Assembly: GCA_040384865.1 (NCBI GenBank)
Contig: JAZKIM010000004.1
Location: 1-64,000 of the forward strand
Source of the DNA: JBDKLC01 sp040384865
GTDB lineage: Bacteria > Patescibacteriota > Minisyncoccia > Phycocordibacterales > CAIZLB01
Direction of reading: 5' to 3'
DNA: 64,000 nt
In this document: positions 33,528 through 41,394 of the stretch, one piece after another
Layout: each line of letters opens with the position of its first letter
How positions within the stretch are numbered: the first letter of the stretch is position 1
The notes under the pieces: generated by a model
The model's input: the letters and a program-made list of their open reading frames with translations, nothing else
What the model was told of the DNA's origin: nothing
The model's database searches: none
Made by a program: the position numbers and the translations under genes

Positions 33528-34037
33528 CTATTTACGAAACAGGTGCCAGTTTCCTGGCGACTTGTTGGACGACGAGTTTACGATCGAGTAAACCCTGTCC
33601 AAATCAAATCGCAACCAGGTAACCAAACCGTAAGGCTTGATCCTTTCCGTGGAGAAGAGCTGGACCATCGTAATGAGGCCATCTGCACCAAAACAGTGCT
33701 GATCGGATCCCAGCTGCTCTGGCAAATCCGCATGCTGTTCTGCACACGAAACCAGTTCCCGCACGTTGGTCGTTTTCAGACCGCTCATCTCGGCATAGCG
33801 TTCAGGATCTTTGTAGTCCTGACTGCCACGGACGAGGACGAACTGCACCTGCTCCACTCCTTCTTCCCGTTGAGCGTAACTATGCTCGATATTGGAGAGC
33901 TGGAGCGGGCAAGAGGTCGGCATCTTGTCCGGGAACTTCTGCACGATCTCGCGCCAGTTCCTGCTGTGGTCGACGGTTGCCGAGAGTTCGATGATCTGGC
34001 GGTTTTTCTGCAAGTAGGCGTGATCGATTGTGTTCAT
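33528..34037 (-). CDS. Hypothetical protein, GC-rich island gene
   Basis: 169 residues from ATG 34037 (a TTG at 34058 also opens the frame). Composition (RNWREIVQKFPDKMPTSCPL; GVEQVQFVLVRGSQDY; YGLVTWLRFDLDRVYSIV) looks like a small soluble domain, but I recognise no family. The strand is chosen because a perfect TTGACA-17-TGCTATAAT promoter (34187-34215) points into it and a terminator follows. G+C is clearly higher than in its surroundings. The region also has an open frame on the plus strand and a second minus frame from 34158 with a plausible N-terminus, so a frameshift cannot be excluded. Confidence 0.5.
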   Translation of the reverse strand: MNTIDHAYLQKNRQIIELSATVDHSRNWREIVQKFPDKMPTSCPLQLSNIEHSYAQREEGVEQVQFVLVRGSQDYKDPERYAEMSGLKTTNVRELVSCAEQHADLPEQLGSDQHCFGADGLITMVQLFSTERIKPYGLVTWLRFDLDRVYSIVNSSSNKSPGNWHLFRK

Positions 34038-34107
34038 AAGGTGATTGGTTTTTCCCAAGTTTTCTCACACGCAACCCGACAGGGTTAGCTATAAATGTGG
34101 TGATTAT

Positions 34108-34147
34108 CAAGGGAGGGGAGGCTTCGAAGATTTCCTCCACCCCTTTG
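34108..34147 (-). other. Strong stem-loop in the leader of the GC-rich gene
   Basis: Arms 34108-34121 and 34134-34147 pair over about 13 bp with two single-base bulges around a 12-base loop. It lies between the promoter (34187-34215) and the start at 34037, so it would be in the 5' leader and could occlude or regulate translation. Confidence 0.55.
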
Positions 34148-34186
34148 ACGATCTCCACTGATTTGATGAACTTAACTTCTGAGATA

Positions 34187-34215
34187 ATTATAGCAATAAA
34201 TATTCAACTTGTCAA
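34187..34215 (-). promoter_or_regulatory. Consensus promoter of the GC-rich gene
   Basis: On the minus strand TTGACA (34215-34210), exactly 17 bases, TATAAT (34192-34187) with a TGC in front of it: consensus at both hexamers plus an extended -10. Transcription would begin near 34180, leaving a leader of about 140 bases. Confidence 0.75.
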
Positions 34216-34304
34216 TATACTAATCAATAAAATTGATATATTAGCATTAATATAGCTATATAAATAAGGATATAATAGAAAATATATTATATTCGTCAAA
34301 AATA

Positions 34305-34333
34305 TTGACAATATAAAAAGATATCGATATACT
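34305..34333 (+). promoter_or_regulatory. Promoter of the TrmB-like regulator, leaderless
   Basis: TTGACA (34305-34310), 17-base spacer, TATACT (34328-34333); ATG follows 6 bases later, so the transcript would start on it. The -35 lies in ATATTGACAATAT, a 13-base inverted repeat; the complement TTGTCAATAT also covers the -35 of the divergent promoter. Confidence 0.75.
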
Positions 34334-34339
34334 TACAAA

Positions 34340-35077
34340 ATGCAAGAAATCATCGAGAATTTGAAGTCTATAGGACTCGAAGACAAAGAAGCTAAGATAT
34401 ATGTAGCGTTACTCAAATTTGGGGAGGCAACAGTCGGAGATATTGCTGACGAGGCCGGGATTAAGCGCCCTACTACCTATGTTATTCTCGATGAATTGCG
34501 CAAGAAAGGCCTGGTGCTGAAGATTCCCCACGCCAAAAAGCAGGTCTTTCAAGCCAAGACTCCTGACGAGTTCTTCGAGCAGACTGTGGCTAATGTAAAT
34601 CAATTCGAGAAGATATTGCCAAAGCTTCGCTCCATGAATCCGTCCAAGAAAACCATTAAGACACTTTACTTCGAAGGAATCAATGGAATTAAAGAAGCTA
34701 TGTATTATCGAATTGAAGATCTCAAGAATTCGGTAGATGAAGGTTTCTGGGCAAAACATGTGGAAGTATCAAATAAAGTAGTAGAGGTACAAGACGAATG
34801 GATTAAGGCTTTTCAAAAATATAATATATCGATAGGTGGTGTAACTCCCGACCATGAATCAACTAGAATGTATGTTGAAAGGTATAAGGGTATTTACAAA
34901 GATTTCCTTTTCGCTCCTCTCGAGGATTATTCAGCAGATATCTCAATCGAAGTGACAAAGGAATTTGTGCGAATTATCGATGCCCATGATCTCAAGGCGA
35001 TTATCATCGAGAATCCCCGCGTTGTGTACGCACTGGGACAGATTTTCAAGTTAGCGAAAGAGAAGTATAAAAAATAA
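34340..35077 (+). CDS. TrmB-family transcriptional regulator
   Basis: 245 residues. N-terminal winged helix (about 1-75): NLKSIGLEDKEAKIYVALLKFGEATVGDIADEAGIKRPTTYVILDEL is the TrmB/ArsR-like pattern, with the recognition helix KRPTTYVILDELRKKG. A linker with coiled-coil character follows, then a ligand-type domain from about 110 with YFEGINGIKEAMYYRI. Divergent from the GC-rich gene; both promoters have the same TTGTCAATAT sequence, so self and divergent regulation is likely. Ligand unknown. Confidence 0.85.
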   Translation: MQEIIENLKSIGLEDKEAKIYVALLKFGEATVGDIADEAGIKRPTTYVILDELRKKGLVLKIPHAKKQVFQAKTPDEFFEQTVANVNQFEKILPKLRSMNPSKKTIKTLYFEGINGIKEAMYYRIEDLKNSVDEGFWAKHVEVSNKVVEVQDEWIKAFQKYNISIGGVTPDHESTRMYVERYKGIYKDFLFAPLEDYSADISIEVTKEFVRIIDAHDLKAIIIENPRVVYALGQIFKLAKEKYKK

Positions 35078-35082
35078 GATAA

Positions 35083-35817
35083 TTAGAGGTTTGTTAAAGA
35101 CAAATACTTTTCTTTTAATGTAATTTTACTTTTAAAACATAGTAGTAGTTCTCTTTTTTCTACACCTGATCCGTCTCTTAAAATAAATTTTGCGTAATTT
35201 CGTATATTAATATCAACCACGGAAATCTTATCTTCATTGAGTAGTAGCTTCTGAAAATTCTTGAATCTTGCTACCTCTGTTTTAATTTTTTCTTTGATAC
35301 CAATTTCATCGAGATTAATACTGTCTAACAGCATCTCAAATTGTTTTATCAGCTCTTTCTCCTCGATGTAGCCACATTTACACTCCTTATCTTTAGATTT
35401 TGTACATCCATAGTAGACGTAGCGTTGAGAGCTACCATTTTTGAGTTTCTTCCATTTCTCACAGGCTGATATACCAGACTGGCACAGTCCGCAGGCCATA
35501 AGTCTCGTAAAGGCAAATTCTTGATTTTCAACCCTGAGAATATTACTTTTTACTTGATCCTTGGCTAGGTCAAATAATTCTTTGGTGATAATCGGACTAT
35601 GCTTGCCTGTATACCAGTTACCACTTGTGGTAGGGTACTCAAATATTCCGTAGTAGAAATGGTTTTCCAAAATTCTAAATATATTACCTAAGCTTAAATA
35701 TTTTCCGTTTCTAGTTTTAAAATTTAAATCAAACCTAAGCCAATGATAGACTTTTCTACCTGACCATTTCTCGTAAGCAACTTTTTTGTAATCAGGAAGT
35801 TTTACTTCTATTTCCAT
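35083..35817 (-). pseudogene. Serine recombinase remnant (C-terminal domains only)
   Basis: About 244 residues from ATG 35817. It has the recombinase domain (GKYLSLGNIFRILENHFYYGIF; HSPIITKELFDLA) and a zinc ribbon with CGLCQSG, C near WKK, and YGCTKSKDKECKC, then a helical end: the C-terminal two thirds of a large serine recombinase. The N-terminal resolvase domain with the catalytic Ser is missing. In its place stand residues EVKLPDYKKVA encoded by 33 bases identical to part of tig at 44105-44137. It cannot be an active recombinase alone. The frame also opens from 35850. Confidence 0.82.
35776..35808 (-). repeat. 33-bp direct repeat shared with tig, copy 1
   Basis: Exact 33-base identity to 44105-44137, in the same orientation and the same reading frame (EVKLPDYKKVA). 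It sits at the junction where the recombinase remnant loses its N-terminal domain. Confidence 0.95.
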
Positions 35818-35937
35818 ACTTAATTGATGACAAAACAACAAACCTTGCATGGCTATGCAAGACTATCAATTTGTAGTATTGTCGCGTGGGGAATTCTTAG
35901 AAAATTTAATATTTCTTGAGCGTATCTTCATGTCGGG

Positions 35938-35954
35938 TACAGTAAGATACTGTA
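35938..35954. promoter_or_regulatory. Operator-like inverted repeat at the ORF6N gene start
   Basis: TACAGTA-AGA-TACTGTA, a 7-bp inverted repeat with a 3-base centre, ending one base before the ATG at 35956. A bound protein would cover the start codon region and the likely transcription start. Confidence 0.6.
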
Positions 35955-35955
35955 G

Positions 35956-36477
35956 ATGAAAGAAGCCACAATTACAGAAATTCCTCTCAACATTGAACTT
36001 ATAAAAGAGAAGATATATATCATCCGAGGGCAGAAGGTGATGTTCGACAGAGATCTCGCTATTCTGTATCAAGTCCCCACCAAACAACTCAATCGCGCGG
36101 TCAGGAGAAATCTCGATAGATTTCCAAACGATTTTATGTTTGAGCTCACAAAAGGTGAAATGGATAACTTGAAGTGCCAAATTGGCACTTCAAGTTATGG
36201 CGGCGCCCGAAAGCCGTCTTTGGCCTTTACGGAGCAAGGCATAGCGATGCTTTCCACTGTTTTGAACAGCAAGAGGGCTATACATGTAAATATTGAAATC
36301 ATCAGGATATTCACCAAGCTTCGACAGATGATCGACGCTTACAAGGAACTGCGCGAAAAGGTGGAGGAAATGGAAAAGAATAGCGAGACAAATTTCAAGG
36401 AGATATTCAGGGTACTCAGGGCAATATTGGCAGAGGATGAGAAACCTAAAAGCAAGATAGGTTTCAGGCCTGAATAG
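35956..36477 (+). CDS. ORF6N domain DNA-binding protein
   Basis: 173 residues. ORF6N domain (about 10-100): IYIIRGQKVMFDRDLAILYQVPTKQLNRAVRRN, then FMFELTKGEMDNL and AFTEQGIAMLSTVLNSKRAI, the family signature. The C-terminal 60 residues form a coiled coil (YKELREKVEEMEKNSE). ORF6N proteins are common in phages and mobile islands and are thought to act as DNA-binding antirepressors or regulators. A 7-bp inverted repeat touches the start codon and a perfect 33-bp palindrome lies inside the gene. Close to the recombinase remnant, consistent with a mobile origin. Confidence 0.88.
   Translation: MKEATITEIPLNIELIKEKIYIIRGQKVMFDRDLAILYQVPTKQLNRAVRRNLDRFPNDFMFELTKGEMDNLKCQIGTSSYGGARKPSLAFTEQGIAMLSTVLNSKRAIHVNIEIIRIFTKLRQMIDAYKELREKVEEMEKNSETNFKEIFRVLRAILAEDEKPKSKIGFRPE
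36165..36197. repeat. Perfect 33-bp palindrome inside the ORF6N gene
   Basis: Arms of 16 bp (36165-36180 and 36182-36197) around a single central A. It encodes conserved ORF6N residues (NLKCQIGTSSY), so it may be partly a by-product of the protein sequence, but the symmetry is complete. Confidence 0.9.
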
Positions 36478-36490
36478 GCATGATTTTAGT

Positions 36491-36540
36491 AAAAAGTGAC
36501 AGTCAACTGTAACTTTAACCTGCAATATGTATCACTTTTT
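36491..36540 (+). terminator. Terminator-like inverted repeat after the ORF6N gene
   Basis: AAAAAGTGA (36491-36499) and TCACTTTTT (36532-36540), 9 bp, with a 32-base loop; a T-run closes it on the plus strand. The long loop lowers confidence. Confidence 0.45.
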
Positions 36541-36705
36541 GCCTCAAATGAGACACTGTCAAATATGCTGTTTCCGTGTCTTATTTGCTAGTGCCCGAGA
36601 TGCTTCGGTGTGCTATATTGGAAATATTAATAACAGACCTTACTGGTCAAGCTTTAAGAAGAGCTCTGGCTTGAACACTCGACTAGTTTCATAATCTATT
36701 TTTTC

Positions 36706-37029
36706 ATGGAAATGGCCAAGTTTAGAAAGAAAAAAGAGGACTTTGTGTGTGAACATTGCTCTTTTGAAGTGAAAGGGAACGGGTATACAAACCATTGTCC
36801 AATATGCCTATGGAGTAAGCACGTCGACATAAACCCTGGAGACAGAAAGGCTGAATGTCAGGGGATGATGAAACCTGTCGGCGTGGAGGGAACTACGAAT
36901 AAATATGTAGTTGTAAATCGTTGCGAGGTTTGTGGATACGAAAAAAGAAACAAAAGTGCTGAAAACGATAACATAGAGGCACTTTTGGTTGTTATTGCTG
37001 AAAAAATAGCGAAGCAGAGCCGTCAATAA
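36706..37029 (+). CDS. RNHCP domain protein
   Basis: 107 residues (a second ATG two codons later is also possible). The pattern DFVCEHCSFEV, then TNHCPICLWSKHVDINPGDR and ECQGMMKP is the RNHCP domain, a small Cys-rich putative zinc-binding domain of unknown function; here the first residue of the name motif is T rather than R. A second CxxC (RCEVCGYE) completes a likely second metal site. The last 38 bases overlap the convergent protease gene. Confidence 0.87.
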   Translation: MEMAKFRKKKEDFVCEHCSFEVKGNGYTNHCPICLWSKHVDINPGDRKAECQGMMKPVGVEGTTNKYVVVNRCEVCGYEKRNKSAENDNIEALLVVIAEKIAKQSRQ

Positions 37030-38215
37030 GGCGTTGTACGAGAACTGGCTGTGTTAATTCAAATTGATTAAAGAGGTTGTCGATGTCTTGGTCTAAGAAT
37101 GAGGAGAGGCTATACCCTGTATCTTTTTGTATTACATTACTTATGTGATGGATGGTGAGAGCGCGGACATGCTTCATGAGCGGGCTATTTCCGCTTACCG
37201 TTATAGTAATTAGTCCAGCGAGAGCGTCTGAATTGTTTAGGAGGGCGCCCCCAGAGGACCCGTGCTGTGCTTGAAGACTATCACTGGTTTCTAATAAATC
37301 TGGCAGCGGGGCGTATGAAAAACTAAAAGAATCACTAATTCGAAGTTTCTCGGTCTGAACAGTGAGAAGGGAATTGATACCGCTTGTGCCGAGTATGTCG
37401 GCGGGATAGGAAGCAATTGATATTTGATCGTTGATTGTCGGAGCTGAGGACGCAAGAGAGAGATAGTCAAATATCTTTCCTGCTGAGGCTCCTGTTAATT
37501 TATCTACAATCTGTAGTATGGCGATGTCCCCCTCGCCAGTCTCACTGAAATTTGTTTGAGAGATATTTTTGTAGTTTGTAAATATCCAGTCTTTTGAAAT
37601 ATATAATGTTTTTACACCATACGTTTTGTTTATCGGTGAACCTGTGCGAATTGAACACGACATGTTGCTGGATATAGGATTGTTTTGTAAAAGAGGGAAT
37701 TGACCAACGTGCGCATTGGTGAGAACAATACCCTGCGGGTCAACAACAATTCCACTTCCTGTTATTACTTTCACATTTTTTCCGTTTTGGATGGAACAGT
37801 ATATATTGACCACTGAGTTCTTTATCTTCTGTTCATGAGTAATGCTCGATAAAGTAGGGATGGTTACAGGAGAAATATTCTTTTGCGGTAGAGCTATTGG
37901 GGTTGTTGTGGAAACATCTAGTGAGTACTGAAATATCTTTTTAAAGTTTATATTAATACTTTTTACCGGAGCGATAGTTACTTTTTCTGGATAGTTTAGG
38001 TAGATGGAGATTGTTTTTGAGATGGGCAGAATATCAGAAATTTGCGTAGGAAGCGGTATTGATGTTGATCCAGTAACTGAAGGGGTAATTGCTTGTGGCA
38101 CCTCTGTGACGGGAAGTGAAACGGGCGGCAGAATAATAGAACTAGGGCTGAGGAGGCTGGTAATGCTTACAAATATGCTTACAAGGCCTCTGCCTAAGAT
38201 ATAGTATAGTTCCAT
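36992..38215 (-). CDS. Membrane-anchored trypsin-like serine protease (S1C-like)
   Basis: 407 residues. N-terminal hydrophobic anchor (about 3-30), a Pro/Ser/Thr-rich spacer to about 125, then a chymotrypsin-like domain: His in LTNAHVGQF, Asp in GEGDIAILQI, and Ser in QHGSSGGALLNN, so the triad is complete. No PDZ domain is evident, unlike DegP. It would act outside the cytoplasmic membrane. An extended -10 TGCTATACT lies 6 bases before ATG. Its 3' end overlaps the RNHCP gene by 38 bases. Confidence 0.9.
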   Translation of the reverse strand: MELYYILGRGLVSIFVSITSLLSPSSIILPPVSLPVTEVPQAITPSVTGSTSIPLPTQISDILPISKTISIYLNYPEKVTIAPVKSININFKKIFQYSLDVSTTTPIALPQKNISPVTIPTLSSITHEQKIKNSVVNIYCSIQNGKNVKVITGSGIVVDPQGIVLTNAHVGQFPLLQNNPISSNMSCSIRTGSPINKTYGVKTLYISKDWIFTNYKNISQTNFSETGEGDIAILQIVDKLTGASAGKIFDYLSLASSAPTINDQISIASYPADILGTSGINSLLTVQTEKLRISDSFSFSYAPLPDLLETSDSLQAQHGSSGGALLNNSDALAGLITITVSGNSPLMKHVRALTIHHISNVIQKDTGYSLSSFLDQDIDNLFNQFELTQPVLVQRLIDGSASLFFQQ

Positions 38216-38221
38216 GGCGGG

Positions 38222-38230
38222 AGTATAGCA
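38222..38230 (-). promoter_or_regulatory. Extended -10 promoter of the protease gene
   Basis: TGCTATACT on the minus strand, 6 bases before the ATG at 38215, predicting a leaderless mRNA. Confidence 0.6.
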
Positions 38231-38285
38231 GATTTATGAGAGGTCTGTTATAGTGTTGAAAGTCTTTGGATAAAAGCGAAACATT

Positions 38286-38356
38286 GCGGGATTAGTTTAA
38301 TGGTAGAACTACAGTTTTCCAAACTGTTGGCGGGAGTTCGATTCTCCCATCCCGCA
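38286..38356 (+). tRNA. tRNA-Gly (anticodon TCC)
   Basis: Acceptor GCGGGAT/ATCCCGC; anticodon stem ACAGT/ACTGT with loop TTTCCAA; T-arm GAGTTCGATTC. Discriminator A; CCA not encoded. A TGTTATAGTG promoter block lies at 38246-38255. Confidence 0.94.
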
Positions 38357-38369
38357 CTAAATTATTTTT

Positions 38370-38666
38370 ATGGTTAATGTAAATTGGGAATATAAACACC
38401 AGCCGGAAGTTTTTGAAAATGAAGAAGAAAAGATATTGTTTGCATATAACAATATTATGGACAGGTGTGAGGACCTCGAAAGAATTATTTTTGATACAAA
38501 AAAGGAAATTGATCGTGTTGAAACTGAACTCTCTATTAATTCTAATGATAAGACCTTGCTTAGAGATATAGAAAATTTGAAGAGGACACGAGATTCTTTA
38601 GTTGCGGAGAAAAAGGTATTACTTGAAGAGTCTAAGCGTCTTATTGCACAAATGAAATATGAGTAG
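38370..38666 (+). CDS. Small coiled-coil hypothetical protein
   Basis: 98 residues, almost entirely helical and charged (MDRCEDLERIIFDTKKEIDRVETEL; LKRTRDSLVAEKKVLLEESKRL), predicting a coiled coil. No family recognised. It starts 14 bases after tRNA-Gly(TCC), so it is probably co-transcribed with it, and a strong terminator follows. Confidence 0.68.
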   Translation: MVNVNWEYKHQPEVFENEEEKILFAYNNIMDRCEDLERIIFDTKKEIDRVETELSINSNDKTLLRDIENLKRTRDSLVAEKKVLLEESKRLIAQMKYE

Positions 38667-38690
38667 CTTAATTATTGTTTTACTTTAAAA

Positions 38691-38733
38691 ACAAAACACC
38701 CGCTCATGTCTTATGACAGAGCGGGTGTTTTGT
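38691..38733. terminator. Bidirectional intrinsic terminator
   Basis: A perfect 15-bp stem (38691-38705 with 38719-38733) with a further TGTC/GACA pairing in the loop. It separates the coiled-coil gene from the convergent hup gene. Confidence 0.9.
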
Positions 38734-38791
38734 AAGTGGAATCAAATGTGTGTGATGAAAATATTTTCAATACACGTTTGATGATTGAAAT

Positions 38792-39064
38792 TTATCTGAC
38801 TGCGTCCTTGAGTGCTTTAGCTGCTCGGAATTTCGGAACTCGCATTGCGGCAACCTTTATAGATTCGCCTGTTCGCGGGTTACGAGCTGTTCGAGCTGCT
38901 CGCTGCTTCGCTGAGAAGATACCAAGTCCGGCAATAGATACCTCTTCACCCTTCTTGAGCGTAGAAATAATCGAGTCAATGACGGTGTCAACGACTTGTT
39001 CTGCCTGAACTTTTGTTGTGCCGAGAATCTCGTGCACTTTCTCAACAATACCTGCTTTGTTCAT
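38792..39064 (-). CDS. hup: DNA-binding protein HU
   Basis: 90 residues, the normal HU length. N-terminal helices MNKAGIVEKVHEIL... then GEEVSIAGLGIFSAKQRAARTARNPRTGE, the HU/IHF signature arm with the RNPRTG tip that intercalates DNA. It compacts the chromosome. The upstream region holds a TATAAT-like element about 60 bases away, so this gene has a real leader, unlike many neighbours. Confidence 0.96.
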   Translation of the reverse strand: MNKAGIVEKVHEILGTTKVQAEQVVDTVIDSIISTLKKGEEVSIAGLGIFSAKQRAARTARNPRTGESIKVAAMRVPKFRAAKALKDAVR

Positions 39065-39182
39065 GTTAGTAGATTATGAATTTTTTTGGTAAAGGATTCG
39101 ACCACCGTTTTCCTTAATAATCATTATATAACAAGCCATATTTTGGGGCAACAACTATACATAAACAGACTTCTATGTTTAG

Positions 39183-40715
39183 TTATCGGGCGAACTCCAC
39201 TGCCCGAAGCTCTCGGACAACGTTTACTTTTATTTCCCCAGGATATCTGAGGTCTTCCTGGATACGATTAGCTATATTTCTAGCCATGTTTTTTGCTTCA
39301 AGGTCGGTTATCTTGTCTGGAAAGACGAAAACTCGCACCTCTCGGCCGGCCTGGAGGGCGTATGATTTTTCAACACCGGGGAAGGAGTTGGCAATTTGCT
39401 CGAGCTCGGCAAGACGTTTGAGATAGTTTTCAATACTATCTTTTCGAGCGCCCGGACGGCCACCTGAAATAGCATCTGCCGTTTGAACAATGCGAGATTC
39501 GAGTGTTTCATAGGGATATTCCTCATGATGAGCTTGCATCGCTTTGATGATTTCTTGGCTTGCTCCGAATTTCTCGAGGATTCTACGACCAATTTCGACA
39601 TGGGTACCTGCAACTTCGTGGTCTACAGCCTTGCCTATATCGTGGAGAAGAGCGCCTGCCTTGGCAACGCCAACGTTTGCGCCGAGCTCAGAGGCAATCA
39701 TTCCGGCAATGTGAGCACATTCAATTGAGTGTTGAAGGACATTTTGTCCGTAGCTAGTTCGATAATGAAGACGTCCGAGGATTGCAACTATTCTCGGGTC
39801 GAGTTGCAATACGCCGGTTTCATAGACGGCTTGTTCCCCTTTTTCTTTAATTACTTTATTAACTTCTTCTTTAGCCCGCTCTACCTCCTTTTCAATTTTT
39901 GCGGGTTGAATGCGGCCATCGGCGATGAGGGCCTCGAGTGCCATTCGAGCAATCTGTCGGCGAATCGGATCAAAGCAAGAAATGGTGATTGCTCCTGGTG
40001 TGTCATCAACAACAACCTCAACACCAGTTTCTCGCTCAAATGCTTTAATATTCCTTCCTTCCTTTCCAATGATCTTTCCTTTTACTTCGTCTGATGTGAT
40101 GGCAACATGTGTTGTAAATAGGTCTGCGGATACAGAACTAGCAAGACGCTGAATTGTTGTTGTTAGAATTTCTTTTGCTCGACCCTCTAGTTTTTCTTCA
40201 GTAAATGTTTCCAGTTTATGCATCCGTTCTATGAAATCTTTTTCATCATTCTGCTCTATCTTCTTTACCAATTCTTCTTTTGCCTGTTCGCGTGAAAGCG
40301 TAGCGATACGCTCGAGTTCTTTCTGTAACGTTTCAGCAGACGCATCAATCTTATCTTTTATTATTTTAATTTCAGCAATACGTGTTTTAACATCCTCGAC
40401 GTCTTTGTCAATTTCAGCTTGTCTCTTATCGAGAAAATCTTCTTTTTTGATAACACGTTCTTCTGCTTTCTTGATTGTTTCTTCGCGCACCTTCATTTCT
40501 TCACGGGCGGATTTTAAAGTTTCAGCGGCTTTTTCTTCTGCATCGAGTGTGATGAGTTTAGATTTTTCATTTGCGTTGACCATCATTTCCTTAATATTCA
40601 GCTCAATAGAGCCTTTTTTTCCAAGGGCCACAAGAATACGGAGAAGATATCCGAACGCGAGTCCAACGCTCCCCATGAACGCTGCGATGAGGAGGACAGT
40701 TTGTAATGGAATCAT
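39183..40715 (-). CDS. rny: Ribonuclease Y
   Basis: 510 residues. Membrane anchor at the start (LLIAAFMGSVGLAFGYLLRI), a long coiled coil (about 50-200), a KH domain with GKIIGKEGRNIKAFE, and an HD domain with HSIECAHIAGMIASELGAN and LLHDIGKAVDHE. This domain order is diagnostic of RNase Y, the membrane-bound endonuclease that starts mRNA decay. Immediately downstream of clpP in the same direction (9 bases). No SD-like sequence precedes ATG. Confidence 0.96.
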   Translation of the reverse strand: MIPLQTVLLIAAFMGSVGLAFGYLLRILVALGKKGSIELNIKEMMVNANEKSKLITLDAEEKAAETLKSAREEMKVREETIKKAEERVIKKEDFLDKRQAEIDKDVEDVKTRIAEIKIIKDKIDASAETLQKELERIATLSREQAKEELVKKIEQNDEKDFIERMHKLETFTEEKLEGRAKEILTTTIQRLASSVSADLFTTHVAITSDEVKGKIIGKEGRNIKAFERETGVEVVVDDTPGAITISCFDPIRRQIARMALEALIADGRIQPAKIEKEVERAKEEVNKVIKEKGEQAVYETGVLQLDPRIVAILGRLHYRTSYGQNVLQHSIECAHIAGMIASELGANVGVAKAGALLHDIGKAVDHEVAGTHVEIGRRILEKFGASQEIIKAMQAHHEEYPYETLESRIVQTADAISGGRPGARKDSIENYLKRLAELEQIANSFPGVEKSYALQAGREVRVFVFPDKITDLEAKNMARNIANRIQEDLRYPGEIKVNVVRELRAVEFAR

Positions 40716-40724
40716 GTTGTTTTG

Positions 40725-41294
40725 TTAGAGTACTTTGTCGATGATGCCGTACTTCTTTGCCTCTTCAGATCCCATGTAGAAGTCTCGGTCAATATCTTTT
40801 TCGACTTTTGCAAGAGGCTGCCCTGTATTTTGTGACATTATCTTCGCAAGATTTGCTTTGAGTTTAAGAATATTTTTTGCGCGAATTTCAATATCAGTTG
40901 CCTGGCCTTCAGCGCCCCCAAGAGGTTGATGGATCATGATTTCAGAGTTTGGAAGAGAGAATCGTTTTCCCTTTGTACCAGCGGAGAGAAGCCAGGCACC
41001 GCCTGAAGCAGCGAGGCCGACACAAATTGTCGACACATCGTTTTTGATGTGTTTGATGGTGTCCATCATAGCAAGGGTAGCTGTCGCTGACCCTCCTGGT
41101 GAATTAATGTACAAGTGAATATCTTTCTTTGGATTCTCGGATTCAAGAAAGAGAAGTTGTGCGATTACGATGTTTGCGACATTGTCGTCGATCGGGCCAC
41201 CGAGGAAAATGATATTGTCTCGGAGGAGGCGAGAGTAGATGTCGTATGCTCGCTCGCCAAACTGTGATTTTTCAATTACTGTTGGTATAAGCAT
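40725..41294 (-). CDS. clpP: ATP-dependent Clp protease proteolytic subunit
   Basis: 189 residues. Catalytic Ser in VGLAASGGAWLLSAG, His in MIHQPLGGAEGQATDIEI and Asp in DIDRDFYM, the ClpP triad; oxyanion region INSPGGSATATLAM. The usual GMAASMGAFL nucleophile strand reads GLAASGGAWL, a small change next to the active Ser. Forms the tetradecameric chamber with ClpX or ClpC. rny follows 9 bases downstream. Confidence 0.95.
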   Translation of the reverse strand: MLIPTVIEKSQFGERAYDIYSRLLRDNIIFLGGPIDDNVANIVIAQLLFLESENPKKDIHLYINSPGGSATATLAMMDTIKHIKNDVSTICVGLAASGGAWLLSAGTKGKRFSLPNSEIMIHQPLGGAEGQATDIEIRAKNILKLKANLAKIMSQNTGQPLAKVEKDIDRDFYMGSEEAKKYGIIDKVL

Positions 41295-41394
41295 GGGAAT
41301 TATGTTAAGTTTTTAGGTATTGTCTCAGATGGTCGGAAAAGGTCTGAATTTCAGCGATTTCACTATATAACACTTTTCTTCATTAATCTAGTTT

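Noticed and set aside
33516..34088. 190-codon open frame on the plus strand
   Set aside because: It is antisense to the gene at 33528-34037, has no promoter, and the consensus promoter and terminator both serve the minus strand.
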